DNA from: Deltaproteobacteria bacterium RBG_13_49_15
GTDB taxonomy: Bacteria > Desulfobacterota > Desulfobacteria > Desulfobacterales > UBA2156
Length of the DNA stretch: 15,644 nt
Assembly (NCBI GenBank): GCA_001797695.1
Contig: MGQD01000049.1
Location: 1-15,644, forward strand
Direction of reading: 5' to 3'
Shown here: piece by piece, positions 14,859 to 15,644 of the stretch
How the letters are laid out: every line of letters begins with the position of its first letter
How positions within the stretch are numbered: position 1 is the first letter of the stretch
The notes under the pieces: generated by a model
What the model was told of the DNA's origin: nothing
What the model saw: only the letters and a program-made list of their open reading frames with translations
Database searches by the model: none
Translations under genes and position numbers: made by a program

Positions 14859-15644
14859 CTATTTTCGACCCGTGATCCGGTAATAATCGGCCAGAATCTT
14901 TTTTGCATCATCCCCGGCCTTGGCAACCCATTCCGCTCTCAGTTTTTCGCCCATGGCATTCATGTCCGTGCGGAATGCTTTGCCGACCGTGCTGATCGTC
15001 ATGCCGTTTTCCTTGAGGGTGGCTCTGCTTTTCCGGTCCATATCGCCGGCCAGTTCCCACATTTCGTCTTCCATATCGTCGGCGATCTCCAGCACTTTGT
15101 CCCGGATATCAGCCGGGAGGCGATTCCAGGCGGCAAGGTTGACATTGATCATGTTCACGGGACCGACGATATTGATAGGAGTAAAATATTTAAGAACCTC
15201 CCATGCTTTGGCATCCACGCCGGATACGGATGAGGTGTACATGGAATCCAAAAGTCCGGCTTTCATGGCCGGATAAACTTCACTAAAGGGCATATTGCGG
15301 GCTGCAATGCCGGCTTCTTTCCCGAAGGCCAGTCCGGTGCCGTCATACACACGCATCTTCAGCCCTTTCAGATCAGCAGCGGTATTGACGGCTTTTTTCG
15401 TGTAAATGCCGGAGAACGGCCAAACGGATGTATAGAGGGTAAACTGTTTGAATTTTTTGAGCACTTCCGTATAAGTTGGTTTGGCCAATTGAGCGAGCAG
15501 TCGTTGTTCAAAGGAGTTGGTTGAGATAAACGGTTGGGCGGTAAGAGCCAGAATCGGAGCATCACCTTCCACCATGCCGGTGGGGACTTCGGCGATGGAA
15601 AGCTGCCCCTCGGCAACAACCCGCAGAAGCTCCGGCCCTTTGAA
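14859..15644 (-). CDS. dctP: TRAP transporter substrate-binding protein DctP (5' end outside window)
   Basis: Periplasmic receptor of the TRAP importer. The frame is open to the window edge: 23 codons before the first in-window ATG read FKGPELLRVVAEGQLSIAEV and onward, a normal DctP segment. About 261 residues are therefore visible and the signal peptide is missing. LKGLKMRV contains the conserved arginine (about residue 98 of the visible part) that binds the ligand carboxylate in TRAP receptors, followed by MPFSEVYPAMKAGLLDS. The C-terminus is complete. Some DctP proteins are known to bind pyroglutamate, which would fit the pxpABC genes downstream, but I cannot confirm those binding residues here. 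Confidence 0.93.
   Translation of the reverse strand, partial: FKGPELLRVVAEGQLSIAEVPTGMVEGDAPILALTAQPFISTNSFEQRLLAQLAKPTYTEVLKKFKQFTLYTSVWPFSGIYTKKAVNTAADLKGLKMRVYDGTGLAFGKEAGIAARNMPFSEVYPAMKAGLLDSMYTSSVSGVDAKAWEVLKYFTPINIVGPVNMINVNLAAWNRLPADIRDKVLEIADDMEDEMWELAGDMDRKSRATLKENGMTISTVGKAFRTDMNAMGEKLRAEWVAKAGDDAKKILADYYRITGRK

Noticed and set aside
1..15644. CRISPR arrays, tRNA/rRNA genes, insertion sequences, phage or defence genes
   Set aside because: Looked for on both strands; no repeat-spacer pattern, RNA gene signature, transposase or defence-type protein was seen.

Overview
The window looks like chromosomal DNA of an anaerobic Deltaproteobacterium-type organism (Desulfobacterota or a relative). 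This is inferred from moderate GC, a divergent FtsH, a Liv-type ABC importer with an unusually long LivM, and a TRAP transporter next to 5-oxoprolinase genes. No rRNA or marker gene is present to fix the taxonomy. I see no mobile element, tRNA, rRNA or CRISPR array. The window is accessory metabolism and transport, with both edges cutting through genes (ftsH on the left, dctP on the right).

Left part (about 1-4540). A plus-strand ftsH runs in from the left edge. It meets, convergently, a compact three-gene minus-strand unit: a PilZ-type protein, then a creatininase-family metalloamidase, then a small exported Ala/Lys/Glu-rich helical protein. The last two genes overlap by ATGA. A 0.28-kb intergenic region with candidate promoters in both directions and a CRP-like palindrome separates this unit from a plus-strand LysE-type exporter.

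Right part (about 4550-15644). All eleven genes here are on the minus strand, in transcription order dctP-dctQ-dctM-pxpA-pxpB-pxpC, then livK-livH-livM-livG-livF. The first block couples a complete TRAP importer to a complete prokaryotic 5-oxoprolinase (PxpABC, 5-oxoproline + ATP to glutamate) through 1-nt overlaps and short gaps, which suggests uptake and use of pyroglutamate or a related cyclic amide. The second block is a complete branched-chain-amino-acid/amide ABC importer. It has its own candidate promoter and a 5' leader carrying a 10-codon mini-ORF with a near-ideal Shine-Dalgarno sequence.

In both transport operons the solute-binding-protein gene is followed at once by strong RNA hairpins, before the membrane-component genes. 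This arrangement would keep the binding protein in excess. Several genes (pxpA, pxpB and probably lysE) appear to start with TTG behind strong Shine-Dalgarno sequences. The observations most worth following up are the livK leader ORF, the TRAP-Pxp-Liv layout, the long N-terminal membrane extension of LivM, and the PilZ/creatininase/helical-protein operon.
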